From assembly GCA_947501315.1 (NCBI GenBank), contig CANMXH010000016.1, positions 1 to 19,106 on the forward strand: a DNA stretch of 19,106 nt, given 5' to 3'. How positions within the stretch are numbered: position 1 is the stretch's first letter; each line of letters opens with the position of its first letter. The stretch is from Caulobacteraceae bacterium. GTDB taxonomy: Bacteria > Pseudomonadota > Alphaproteobacteria > Caulobacterales > Caulobacteraceae. A program made the translations under genes and the position numbers. Shown here in pieces: positions 1-6,836 of this stretch. The notes under the pieces are model-generated. The model was given only the letters and a program-made list of their open reading frames with translations, ran no database searches and was not told where the DNA came from.

Positions 1-432
1 GTTGTCGCTCCGGTGCTGGCTGTCGCCGTCGGCCTGTCGCTTTACGCCATGCGGGACAGCGTGACCTTCTTCTTCTCCCCGTCCGAGGCCACGGCCGAGA
101 CGGCACCGGCCGGACGGGTCGTTCGTCTGGGGGGGCTGGTCGAGGCCGGCAGCGTGGTCCGCGGCGCCGACGGTGAGGTTGCCTTTGCGATTACGGACAA
201 TGCCGCCACCACCCGCATCGTCTATCAGGGCGATCTGCCCGATCTGTTTCGTGAGGGGCAGGGGGTGGTGACCCAGGGGGCCTTCCTGCCCGACCGCAGC
301 TTCCGCGCCACACAGGTCCTGGCCAAACACGATGAGAACTATATGCCGCGCGAGGTCGCTGACCGCCTGAAGGCCAAGGGTGAATGGCGGCCCGGGGGCG
401 AAACGCCCGCCGCTGGAGCAGCAGACCTGTGA
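1..432 (+). CDS. ccmE: CcmE (CycJ) heme chaperone, 5' end outside window
   Basis: CcmE is the periplasmic heme chaperone of system I cytochrome c maturation. It binds heme covalently through one histidine and passes it from CcmC to CcmF. The frame is open from base 1, so the true start lies upstream. The visible 143 residues begin inside the N-terminal membrane anchor (VLAVAVGLSLYAM), followed by the family hallmark FFFSP and the beta-barrel (OB-fold) core. The heme-binding His is in AKHDENYMP, with its codon at 328-330; the following Tyr is the conserved heme-contact position. The C-terminal tail is short and Pro/Gly/Ala-rich. The stop codon overlaps the GTG start of ccmF by two bases, so the genes are translationally coupled. 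The order E-F-H matches the alphaproteobacterial cycHJKL operon, which predicts ccmI/cycH just upstream. Confidence 0.95.
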   Translation, partial: VVAPVLAVAVGLSLYAMRDSVTFFFSPSEATAETAPAGRVVRLGGLVEAGSVVRGADGEVAFAITDNAATTRIVYQGDLPDLFREGQGVVTQGAFLPDRSFRATQVLAKHDENYMPREVADRLKAKGEWRPGGETPAAGAADL

Positions 433-2411
433 TTGTTGAACTGGGCGCTTTCGCCCTGATCCTCGCCCTGGTGCTCTCTGTGCTGCAGACCGGTATGGCT
501 GCGGCCGGTCGTCTGCGCCGCAGCCCGGTGCTGGCCGGCGCGGCCGAGGGCGCGGCCCTGGCCTGCGCGGGCGTTGTCGCCCTGGCTTTCGCCGTCCTGA
601 TCCTGGCCTTCGCGGTCTCGGACTTCTCGGTCGCCAATGTCGCGGCCAACAGCCACACCGACAAGCCGATGCTCTACAAGGTCTCCGCCGCCTGGGGCAG
701 CCACGAGAGCTCGCTGGTCCTGTGGTGTCTGGTGCTGACCGGCTTCGGGGCGGTCCTGGCCCGCGCCCGGGGCCTGCCGTTCGGCCTCAAGGCTTCTGCC
801 GTGGCGACCCAGGGTCTGCTCGGCGTGCTGTTCCTGGCCTTCGCCGTCTTCACCTCCAATCCGTTCGAGCGGCTGGATCCGGCTCCCTTTCAGGGCGGTT
901 CGCTGAACCCCTTGCTGCAGGACCCCGCGCTCGCCTTCCATCCGCCCTTCCTCTACGCGGGCTATGTCGGCTTTTCGGTCTGTTTCTCGCTGGCGGTTGC
1001 GGCCCTGATCGAGGGTCGGGCCAATTCCAGCTTCTGGCCCGCCTGGGGGCGCTGGGTGCGGCCCTGGGCCCTGGCCAGCTGGGCCTTTCTGACGGTCGGC
1101 ATCACCCTGGGCTCATTCTGGGCCTATTATGAGCTCGGCTGGGGCGGCTGGTGGTTCTGGGATCCCGTCGAGAATGCCAGCTTCCTGCCCTGGCTGGCCG
1201 GGGCGGCGCTGCTGCACTCGGCCGTGGTCACCGAGCGGCGCGGAGCCCTCGCGGGCTGGACGACCTTTCTCGCCCTGTTGACCTTCACCTTCTCCATGCT
1301 GGGGGCCTTCCTCGTCCGCTCCGGCGTCCTGACCAGTGTCCATGCCTTTGCCGTCGATCCCGAGCGCGGCCTGATGCTGCTGGCCATTCTCGGTGCCACC
1401 TCCGGCGTGGCCTTCGCCCTGTTCGCCTGGCGCGCGCCCCAGCTGAAGGGGGGCGGCATGTTCGCCTCGGTCAGCCGCGAGGGTGCGCTGGTGCTGAACA
1501 ATGTCTTCCTGACCGCGGCCAGTGCCACCGTCTTGCTCGGCACCCTCTATCCGCTGATCCTCGAGGCCGCCAACGGTGCGACCATCTCGGTCGGGCCGCC
1601 CTATTTCGCCCTGACCTTCAACCCGCTGATGATCGCAGCCCTGCTGATCCTGCCCGCCGGGCCGCTGTTGTCGTGGAAGCGGGGGGATCTGAAGGGCGTC
1701 GGCCAGCGGCTGGCGCTGGCGGCGGGGGTCTCCATCCTGATCGCTCTGGCCGGCTGGATGGTCTTCGAGCCGAAGAAGGCCCTGTCCGCCGCCGGAATCG
1801 GCCTCGGTGGCTGGCTCATCCTGGGCGCCCTCGCCGAGGTGGCCGAACGGCTGCGCCTGTTCCGTGCGCCCCTGGCCGAGACCCTGCGCCGCGCCCGGGC
1901 CCTGCCGCTCGGGGCCTGGGGCACGACCCTGGCCCACGCCGGACTGGGCGTCTTCGTCCTGGGGGCGGTGGTCGAGACCGGTTATCGGGTCGAGGCTGCC
2001 CGGACCCTTGCCCCCGGCCAGACCATCGAGGCCGGCAAGTGGGCGGTGACGCTGGACTCCGTCGGCGTGGTCGAGGGGCCGAACTATCTGGCTGAACAGG
2101 GAAAACTGACCGTGACCCTGCGCGACGGCAGCGCGCCGAGGACCGTCACGGCCGAGCGTCGCTTCTTCCCGACCGGTGGCCAGACCACCACCGAGGTCGG
2201 GCTCGATTTCCGGGGCATGGACGACGTCTATGTGGTGCTGGGCGAGCGCGGGCGCACCGCAGCCGACGAACCGGCCTGGAACGTTCGTGTCTGGTGGAAC
2301 CCCTGGGCGCGGCTGATCTTCCTCGGCCCGGCGATCATGGCCCTGGGTGGCCTGCTGTCGCTGCTGGACCGGCGGCTGAGGCTGGGCGTGAACCGGAAGA
2401 CCGCGGCATGA
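429..2411 (+). CDS. ccmF: CcmF (CycK) cytochrome c heme lyase subunit
   Basis: CcmF is the multipass inner-membrane heme lyase. It takes heme from holo-CcmE and ligates it to the CXXCH motif of apocytochrome c together with CcmH/CcmI. I chose the GTG at 429: it starts VIVELGAFALILAL, has GGAG 10 bases upstream, and overlaps the ccmE stop. The frame opens earlier (384), but that would add a non-hydrophobic N-terminus. This gives 660 residues, normal for the family. The conserved YKVSAAWGSHESSLVLW segment precedes the WWD domain, WGGWWFWDPVEN at residues 238-249. The four heme-ligand histidines expected from E. coli CcmF are visible: H171 (HPPFLYAGY), H263 (ALLHS), H305 (SVHAF) and H503 (LAHAGLG). 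The large periplasmic domain sits near residues 535-630, before a last membrane helix. The stop overlaps the ccmH start (ATGA). Confidence 0.96.
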   Translation: MIVELGAFALILALVLSVLQTGMAAAGRLRRSPVLAGAAEGAALACAGVVALAFAVLILAFAVSDFSVANVAANSHTDKPMLYKVSAAWGSHESSLVLWCLVLTGFGAVLARARGLPFGLKASAVATQGLLGVLFLAFAVFTSNPFERLDPAPFQGGSLNPLLQDPALAFHPPFLYAGYVGFSVCFSLAVAALIEGRANSSFWPAWGRWVRPWALASWAFLTVGITLGSFWAYYELGWGGWWFWDPVENASFLPWLAGAALLHSAVVTERRGALAGWTTFLALLTFTFSMLGAFLVRSGVLTSVHAFAVDPERGLMLLAILGATSGVAFALFAWRAPQLKGGGMFASVSREGALVLNNVFLTAASATVLLGTLYPLILEAANGATISVGPPYFALTFNPLMIAALLILPAGPLLSWKRGDLKGVGQRLALAAGVSILIALAGWMVFEPKKALSAAGIGLGGWLILGALAEVAERLRLFRAPLAETLRRARALPLGAWGTTLAHAGLGVFVLGAVVETGYRVEAARTLAPGQTIEAGKWAVTLDSVGVVEGPNYLAEQGKLTVTLRDGSAPRTVTAERRFFPTGGQTTTEVGLDFRGMDDVYVVLGERGRTAADEPAWNVRVWWNPWARLIFLGPAIMALGGLLSLLDRRLRLGVNRKTAA

Positions 2412-2911
2412 GGCGCGCCCTGCTGATCGCGGCCGCGCTGGTCATGATCGCCGCACCGGTTGCGGCGCAGGAGCCCCCGCCGACGCCGGACCGGCCGCTG
2501 GCGGATGCGGCCCAGGAGGCCCGCGCCCAGGCCCTGTTCAACGACATCCGCTGCGTCGTCTGCCAGCATGAGGCCATCGCCGACAGCCCCGCCGGGATCG
2601 CGGCCGACATGCGCAGTCTGGTGCGCGAAGAGATTGCAGCCGGGCGCAGCGACCAACAGGTCCGCGATGATCTGGTGCGCCGCTACGGCGACTTCGTCCT
2701 GTTCACCCCGCCGCTGCGGGGCGGCACCTGGCTGTTGTGGTTCGGTCCGCTCGCCATCGTGCTGGCGGTGGGGGTGGGCCTGCTGTTCATGGCCCGCCGT
2801 CGCCCGGTCGAGACTCCGGCGCTGACGGCCGCCGAAGAGGCCGATCTGGCGCGAATACTCGCCGATCAGGCGGTTCGCCCCGATACTGACGCAAAGCCGT
2901 CTGACCAATAG
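2408..2911 (+). CDS. ccmH: CcmH (CycL) cytochrome c maturation thioredoxin-like protein
   Basis: CcmH is a periplasm-facing, membrane-anchored thiol protein. It keeps the apocytochrome heme-binding cysteines reduced and presents them to CcmF. The ATG at 2408 overlaps the ccmF stop and starts a clear signal peptide (MRRALLIAAALVMIAAPVAAQ). The signature LFNDIRCVVCQ follows, with redox cysteines C49 and C52, then a three-helix bundle rich in the DIR...VREEI...DDLVRRYGDFVLF pattern. A single membrane helix lies near residues 105-127 (WLLWFGPLAIVLAVGVGLLF) and ends in positive charges. The 167-residue length fits the short CycL form without a fused CcmI domain. The usual NQSIADS after CQ is HEAIADS here. 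No ccmG/dsbE follows; in alphaproteobacteria it often sits elsewhere with ccmABC. Confidence 0.95.
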   Translation: MRRALLIAAALVMIAAPVAAQEPPPTPDRPLADAAQEARAQALFNDIRCVVCQHEAIADSPAGIAADMRSLVREEIAAGRSDQQVRDDLVRRYGDFVLFTPPLRGGTWLLWFGPLAIVLAVGVGLLFMARRRPVETPALTAAEEADLARILADQAVRPDTDAKPSDQ

Positions 2912-2914
2912 TCA

Positions 2915-2976
2915 CGAGCCTGATCGCTTGAGGAGGAATCGCTTCGCGGTTCCGAAGGGAGCGTGAATCAGGCTCG
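2915..2976. repeat. 10-bp inverted repeat with inner hairpin after ccmH
   Basis: CGAGCCTGAT at 2915-2924 is perfectly complementary to ATCAGGCTCG at 2967-2976. The 42-base loop contains a second hairpin, CTTCG at 2942-2946 with CGAAG at 2953-2957. Two GANTC (CcrM-type) sites lie inside, at 2936-2940 and 2965-2969. The element starts four bases after the ccmH stop and ends 113 bases before degP. It may be the ccm operon 3' structure or a dispersed intergenic repeat. There is no U-run, so a classical intrinsic terminator is not evident. Confidence 0.55.
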
Positions 2977-3044
2977 CAGGGACGGCGGGCCCCTCATCGC
3001 GCTGCGGCGTTGGTGAAACAGGCTGCCGCTCTGTATGACAAGAC

Positions 3045-3058
3045 CGAACGGGCGTTCG
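3045..3058. promoter_or_regulatory. CGAACG-GG-CGTTCG palindrome upstream of degP
   Basis: This is a perfect 6-bp inverted repeat with a 2-bp centre, ending 31 bases before the degP start. Its symmetry and position fit an operator for a dimeric regulator or a small leader hairpin. It does not match the GTTC-N7-GTTC LexA box of alphaproteobacteria. The regulator is unknown. Confidence 0.35.
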
Positions 3059-3089
3059 CCGCCCGACGAGAGGATCGCAAGACACGCCT

Positions 3090-4661
3090 ATGATGAAGCG
3101 CAAGGAATTCATGCTGGGGGCCATCGCTGGCCTGACCTTCGCCGCCGCAGCGACCGCCGGCGGCGTCATCGACTGGCCCTCGGCCAACGCAGGCCCGGTG
3201 GCGGGCTTCACGGGCCGTCTCGCGCCCACCGCCGGCGCCTCCGGCCTCGCCTTCGCCCCGCCCCAGGGCGCGCCGCTCAGCTTCGCCGACATCTTCGCCC
3301 AGGTCGCCCCGGCGGTGGTGCAGATTGATGTGAAGACGCGGGTGCGTCAGCCGAGCATGCTGCAGATCCCCGGGACACCCTTCGCCATCCCCAATCCGAA
3401 CGGCGGGGAGCGGGGCGAGGAAGGCGAGGACGGCGAGGACGGAGAAGGCACGACCGCCATGGGTGCGGGCTCGGGCTTTTTCATTGCGGCCAATGGCTTC
3501 ATCGTCACAAACAATCACGTCATCGCCGACGCGACCGAAATCATGGTCAAGCTGGCCGACGGTCGTGAGCTGGAGGCGCGCGTCATCGGTCGCGATGAGG
3601 CCACCGACCTCGCGGTCATCAAGGTTGAGGGCACGGACTTCCCCTTCGTGACCTTCGAGGAGACCGCCCAGCCGCGCGTGGGCGACTGGGTCATTGCCGT
3701 GGGCAATCCGTTCGGGCTCGGCGGGACGGCCACGGCCGGCATCGTGTCGGCCCAGAGCCGTCAGAACCTCGCCGATCCGACCTCCAGCTTCGTCGACTTC
3801 CTCCAGATCGATGCCGCCATCAACCGGGGCAACTCCGGTGGCCCGACGTTCGACATCTATGGCCGTGTGATCGGCGTGAACTCAGCCATCATCTCGCCCA
3901 CGGGTGGATCGGTCGGGATCGGTTTCGCTATTCCCGCTTCTGTCGCCAAACCGGTCACCGATCAGCTCATGCGGGGCAACGCGGTCCAGCGAGGCTTCGT
4001 CGGTCTGGGCCTCCGAACCTTTGACGCAGATCGTTGGGAGGCCCTCGGTCAGGCCCGTGACTTCAAGGGGGCCTACATCGAGTCCGTGACGCCGGACGCG
4101 CCTGCTGCGCAGGCGGGGGTTCAGGAAGGCGATCTTCTGGTTGGCGTGAACGGTCGCGCCGTCGCCAACGGCACCGAGGCGACCCGCGCCGTCGGTTCTG
4201 CCCGGCCCGGGGAAACCATCCGCCTCGAGGTCATCCGCGACGGCCGCAGGCGCACGATCAACGTGCGCTCCGGTGTCCGTCCGTCCGAGACAGATCTTCT
4301 GGCTGATCAGGATCAGGGCGGCGGTGAAGGGCCGCGGAATGCCCCCGCGACGCCCCAGGGACAGGTCGTGGAGGGCGCGACGGTGAGCTCGATCACCCCG
4401 GCCCAGCGGTCGCAGTATGGCATACCCGAGACTGTGACCGGCGTGATCGTAACGGGCGTCGCGCGGGGAACGCCGGCAGCCGAAGCCGGTCTGCAGGCCG
4501 GCTTTGTCATCAGTCGCGCCGGAAACCGGACGATTGGCAGTGCAGCCGACCTTGCCGCGGCGGTTCGGGAGATCAAGACGGCGGGCCGCCCGAGCATCCT
4601 CCTGTTCGTCACGGCCGGTGGGCAGCGGGGTACGCTCGTGCTGAAATTCGACACCGAATGA
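3090..4661 (+). CDS. degP: DegP/HtrA (Do family) periplasmic serine protease
   Basis: This is an ATP-independent serine protease/chaperone that clears or refolds misfolded envelope proteins. It has 523 residues. A hydrophobic N-terminal export segment (residues 8-27, after MMKRKEF) precedes the trypsin-like domain. The catalytic triad is visible as H143 (TNNHVI), D173 (EATDLAVIKV) and S249 (NRGNSGGP). Two PDZ domains follow, at about 290-395 (GFVGLGLRTF, then a core GVQEGDLLVGVNG) and 425-520 (core GLQAGFVISRAGN). Residues 106-120 form an acidic Gly-Glu-Asp repeat in the position of the regulatory LA loop. The ATG at 3090 is used; an adjacent ATG at 3093 is equivalent, and the ATG at 3111 has AAGGA four bases upstream but would drop the basic n-region. 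The gene follows the ccm operon after a 178-base gap and precedes the regulator/kinase pair, so an envelope-stress role is likely. Confidence 0.93.
   Translation: MMKRKEFMLGAIAGLTFAAAATAGGVIDWPSANAGPVAGFTGRLAPTAGASGLAFAPPQGAPLSFADIFAQVAPAVVQIDVKTRVRQPSMLQIPGTPFAIPNPNGGERGEEGEDGEDGEGTTAMGAGSGFFIAANGFIVTNNHVIADATEIMVKLADGRELEARVIGRDEATDLAVIKVEGTDFPFVTFEETAQPRVGDWVIAVGNPFGLGGTATAGIVSAQSRQNLADPTSSFVDFLQIDAAINRGNSGGPTFDIYGRVIGVNSAIISPTGGSVGIGFAIPASVAKPVTDQLMRGNAVQRGFVGLGLRTFDADRWEALGQARDFKGAYIESVTPDAPAAQAGVQEGDLLVGVNGRAVANGTEATRAVGSARPGETIRLEVIRDGRRRTINVRSGVRPSETDLLADQDQGGGEGPRNAPATPQGQVVEGATVSSITPAQRSQYGIPETVTGVIVTGVARGTPAAEAGLQAGFVISRAGNRTIGSAADLAAAVREIKTAGRPSILLFVTAGGQRGTLVLKFDTE
3414..3449 (+). 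repeat. Four tandem 9-bp units inside degP
   Basis: The units are GGCGAGGAA, GGCGAGGAC, GGCGAGGAC and the diverged GGAGAAGGC. They encode the Gly-Glu-Glu/Asp run at DegP residues 109-120. The period is a multiple of three, so copy-number change would keep the frame. Confidence 0.7.
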
Positions 4662-4694
4662 GCCTGCCAATCTGACAAAGCCGTAACTGCCCCC

Positions 4695-4726
4695 ATCGCC
4701 GCCGATGCGCTAGCATCGGTGGCGAT
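4695..4726 (+). terminator. Strong hairpin between degP and the response regulator
   Basis: ATCGCCGCCGATGC (4695-4708) pairs with GCATCGGTGGCGAT (4713-4726) across a 4-base loop. That is 14 pairs, 13 Watson-Crick plus one G-U in RNA. It lies 33 bases after the degP stop and 22 bases before the regulator ATG. Only TTTG follows, so termination may be partial; it could act as an attenuator that sets regulator expression relative to degP. Confidence 0.6.
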
Positions 4727-4748
4727 TTGCATTCGAGGGGCTGATTCC

Positions 4749-5420
4749 ATGCGCATTCTGGTGGTCGAGGACGACGCCGAGGCCGCGACCGCCATGGTCC
4801 GGGGACTGACCGAAGCCGGGCACGAGCCGACCCACGCCGTCGACGGGGCCTTCGGCCTGCTGGAGGCGCAGAAGGGCGGCTATGACGTCTATGTCGTCGA
4901 CCGGATGATGCCGCGCCTCGACGGCATCGGCATGGTCGAGACCCTGCGCAAGGACGGCGACCAGACCCCCGTCCTGTTCCTGTCCGCCCTCGGCGAGGTC
5001 GAGGATCGCGTCACGGGCCTCAAGGCCGGCGCGGATGACTATCTGGTCAAACCCTATGCCTTCTCCGAACTGATCGCCCGGGTCGAGGCCCTGTCGCGCC
5101 GCCGGGAGTCCGGCAGCGTGGCCACCATGCTCAAGGTCGGCGACCTCGAGATGAACCTCATCGCTCGCACCGTGCACCGCACCGGCAAGGAGATTGACCT
5201 GCAGCCGCGAGAGTTCCAGCTGCTGGAATTCCTGATGCGCCACGCCGGCCAGTCGGTGACCCGCACCATGCTGCTGGAGAAGGTCTGGGAATATCATTTC
5301 GACCCCCAGACCAATGTCATCGACGTCCACATCAGCCGCCTGCGCGCCAAGATCGACAAGGGCTTCGACCACGCCATGCTGCAGACGGTGCGCGGGGCCG
5401 GGTATCGGCTGGAGCCGTAG
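4749..5420 (+). CDS. OmpR/PhoB-family response regulator
   Basis: This is a cytoplasmic DNA-binding response regulator of 223 residues. The receiver domain occupies residues 1-115. It has acidic pocket D8/D9, phosphoacceptor D51 (VVDRMMPRLDG), S79 and K101 (YLVKPYAF). The C-terminal winged helix (about 125-222) has the PhoB-type REFQLLEFLMRHAGQ and NVIDVHISRLRAKID segments. The ATG at 4749 is chosen because it begins MRILVVEDD and has GAGGGG eight bases upstream; a frame extension to 4719 would read through the preceding hairpin. A GATTC (GANTC) site lies at 4743-4747, just before the ATG. The cognate kinase starts nine bases after the stop. The target genes are not evident; proximity to degP suggests envelope stress (inference). 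Confidence 0.92.
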   Translation: MRILVVEDDAEAATAMVRGLTEAGHEPTHAVDGAFGLLEAQKGGYDVYVVDRMMPRLDGIGMVETLRKDGDQTPVLFLSALGEVEDRVTGLKAGADDYLVKPYAFSELIARVEALSRRRESGSVATMLKVGDLEMNLIARTVHRTGKEIDLQPREFQLLEFLMRHAGQSVTRTMLLEKVWEYHFDPQTNVIDVHISRLRAKIDKGFDHAMLQTVRGAGYRLEP

Positions 5421-5429
5421 CGCCAGCCA

Positions 5430-6836
5430 GTGAAACTTCCCTCCCTTCTCCGCCGCACGCCCTTCCGGCTGACGCTGCTGTTCCTCGCCCTGTTCGCGGC
5501 GGCGGCCAGCGCCATCCTGGCCTATGTCTATTTCGCCTCCGCCTCTGAAGCCCGGACCAGGGCCGAGCGAGAGGTGCGCGGCGAGATGCAGGTGCTGACC
5601 GGCATCTACAGGGAACGCGGCTTCGACGCCCTGAACCGTGCCCTGATCGACCGCACCCTGCGCGACAACGCCTTCCTCTATCTGCTCAAGAACCCTGACG
5701 GCAGCCAGGTCACAGGCAGTCTGACCGACTTCCCCATCACGGAGATGGAGGGCGCCCAGGAGTGGATCAGCTTCCCGTTCACGGACACGGACGCTGAAGG
5801 CCAGGTCACCCGGCCGCAGGTCCGCGGTGTGCAGGTCCTGCTGGCGGACGACGGCATGCTGTTCGTCGGCCAGTCGCTCGGGGACACCGAAGCCTATCTG
5901 GCGCGCCTGACCCGGGCCCTGTGGACGGCCATGGGCATCGTCCTGCTGCTCGGTCTGGCGGGCGGGGTGCTGGTCAGTCGCAATATCGAGCACGCCATGG
6001 GCCGGCTCGGCAAGGTCGTCACGGCGGTGCAGGAGGGCGACCTCAAGGCCCGGGCCGAGGTCCGCAACTCCGGCGACGAACTGGACGAGCTGGGGGCCGG
6101 GCTCAACACCATGCTGGACCGGCTGGAAGGGTCGATGTCCTCGATCCGTCACGCCGGCGACGCCATCGCCCACGACCTGCGCTCGCCCCTGACCCGGATG
6201 CGGGCCAGGCTGGAGGTGGCGCTGATGGATGCTGACGCGGGCAAGATCAACGGCGTTGACGCGGTCCAGCTGGCGCTCGACGAGGCCGACAATCTGCTCA
6301 AGACCTTCAACACCGTTCTGGCCATCGCCCGGCTGCAGGCCGCGGCAGGCCGCACCCCCGATCCCAAGGTGTTCGACGCCGCCGATCTGGCCGCGGACAT
6401 GGCCGAGCTCTATGAGCCCGCGTCAGAGGAAAAGGGGCTGGAGTTCTCCGCCGAGATCGAGCGCGGGCTGATGATCTCGGGCAACCAGCCCTTCCTCGCC
6501 CAGGCCCTGGCCAACATCATCGACAACGCCATCAAATACACCCCGACCGGCGGTGCCGTGATGCTGCGCGCCCGGCGGCGCTCTTCGGGCGAGATCGAAT
6601 ACTCCGTCACCGACACCGGCCCCGGTGTGCCCGAAGGGGATCGTGAGCGGGTCATCGAACGCTTCGTGCGCCTCGACAACAGCCGCACCGAGGCCGGCTC
6701 GGGCCTCGGCCTGGCGCTGGTCGGGGCGGTGATGGAGGCCCACGGCGGCCGCATCCTGCTGGATGAGGGGCCCGGCGAATACGGCGGCTTCGGCCCCGGC
6801 CTGCGCGTCGCCCTGGTCCTGCCGGCCGCCGAATGA
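5430..6836 (+). CDS. Membrane sensor histidine kinase (HAMP, HisKA, HATPase)
   Basis: This is the probable cognate kinase of the regulator just upstream; 468 residues. Two membrane helices (about 13-37 and 165-187) bracket a periplasmic sensor domain of roughly 125 residues. A HAMP linker (about 188-240) leads to the DHp helix with phosphorylatable H248 in IAHDLRSPLTRM. The ATPase domain shows the N box (N366 in NIIDNAIKYTP), DTGPGVP, and GSGLGLALV. The start is GTG at 5430; it has no good ribosome-binding site (nearest GGAG is 15 bases away), so translation probably depends on coupling to the regulator, whose stop is nine bases upstream. The stop overlaps the glnE ATG. The sensor domain matches no ligand family that I recognise. 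Confidence 0.92.
   Translation: MKLPSLLRRTPFRLTLLFLALFAAAASAILAYVYFASASEARTRAEREVRGEMQVLTGIYRERGFDALNRALIDRTLRDNAFLYLLKNPDGSQVTGSLTDFPITEMEGAQEWISFPFTDTDAEGQVTRPQVRGVQVLLADDGMLFVGQSLGDTEAYLARLTRALWTAMGIVLLLGLAGGVLVSRNIEHAMGRLGKVVTAVQEGDLKARAEVRNSGDELDELGAGLNTMLDRLEGSMSSIRHAGDAIAHDLRSPLTRMRARLEVALMDADAGKINGVDAVQLALDEADNLLKTFNTVLAIARLQAAAGRTPDPKVFDAADLAADMAELYEPASEEKGLEFSAEIERGLMISGNQPFLAQALANIIDNAIKYTPTGGAVMLRARRRSSGEIEYSVTDTGPGVPEGDRERVIERFVRLDNSRTEAGSGLGLALVGAVMEAHGGRILLDEGPGEYGGFGPGLRVALVLPAAE

Noticed and set aside
384..428. Upstream extension of the ccmF frame
   Set aside because: The extra 15 residues lie inside ccmE, are Arg-rich and precede the hydrophobic start. The GTG at 429 overlaps the ccmE stop and has a GGAG site.
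3045..3058. LexA (SOS) box reading of the degP upstream palindrome
   Set aside because: Alphaproteobacterial LexA sites are direct repeats GTTC-N7-GTTC. This is a CGAACG/CGTTCG inverted repeat with a 2-bp centre.
4710..6173. A 487-codon minus-strand frame opposite the regulator and kinase
   Set aside because: It is antisense to two well-conserved genes, is rich in His/Gln/Gly/Asp as expected of a reverse-frame shadow, and has no recognisable domain.
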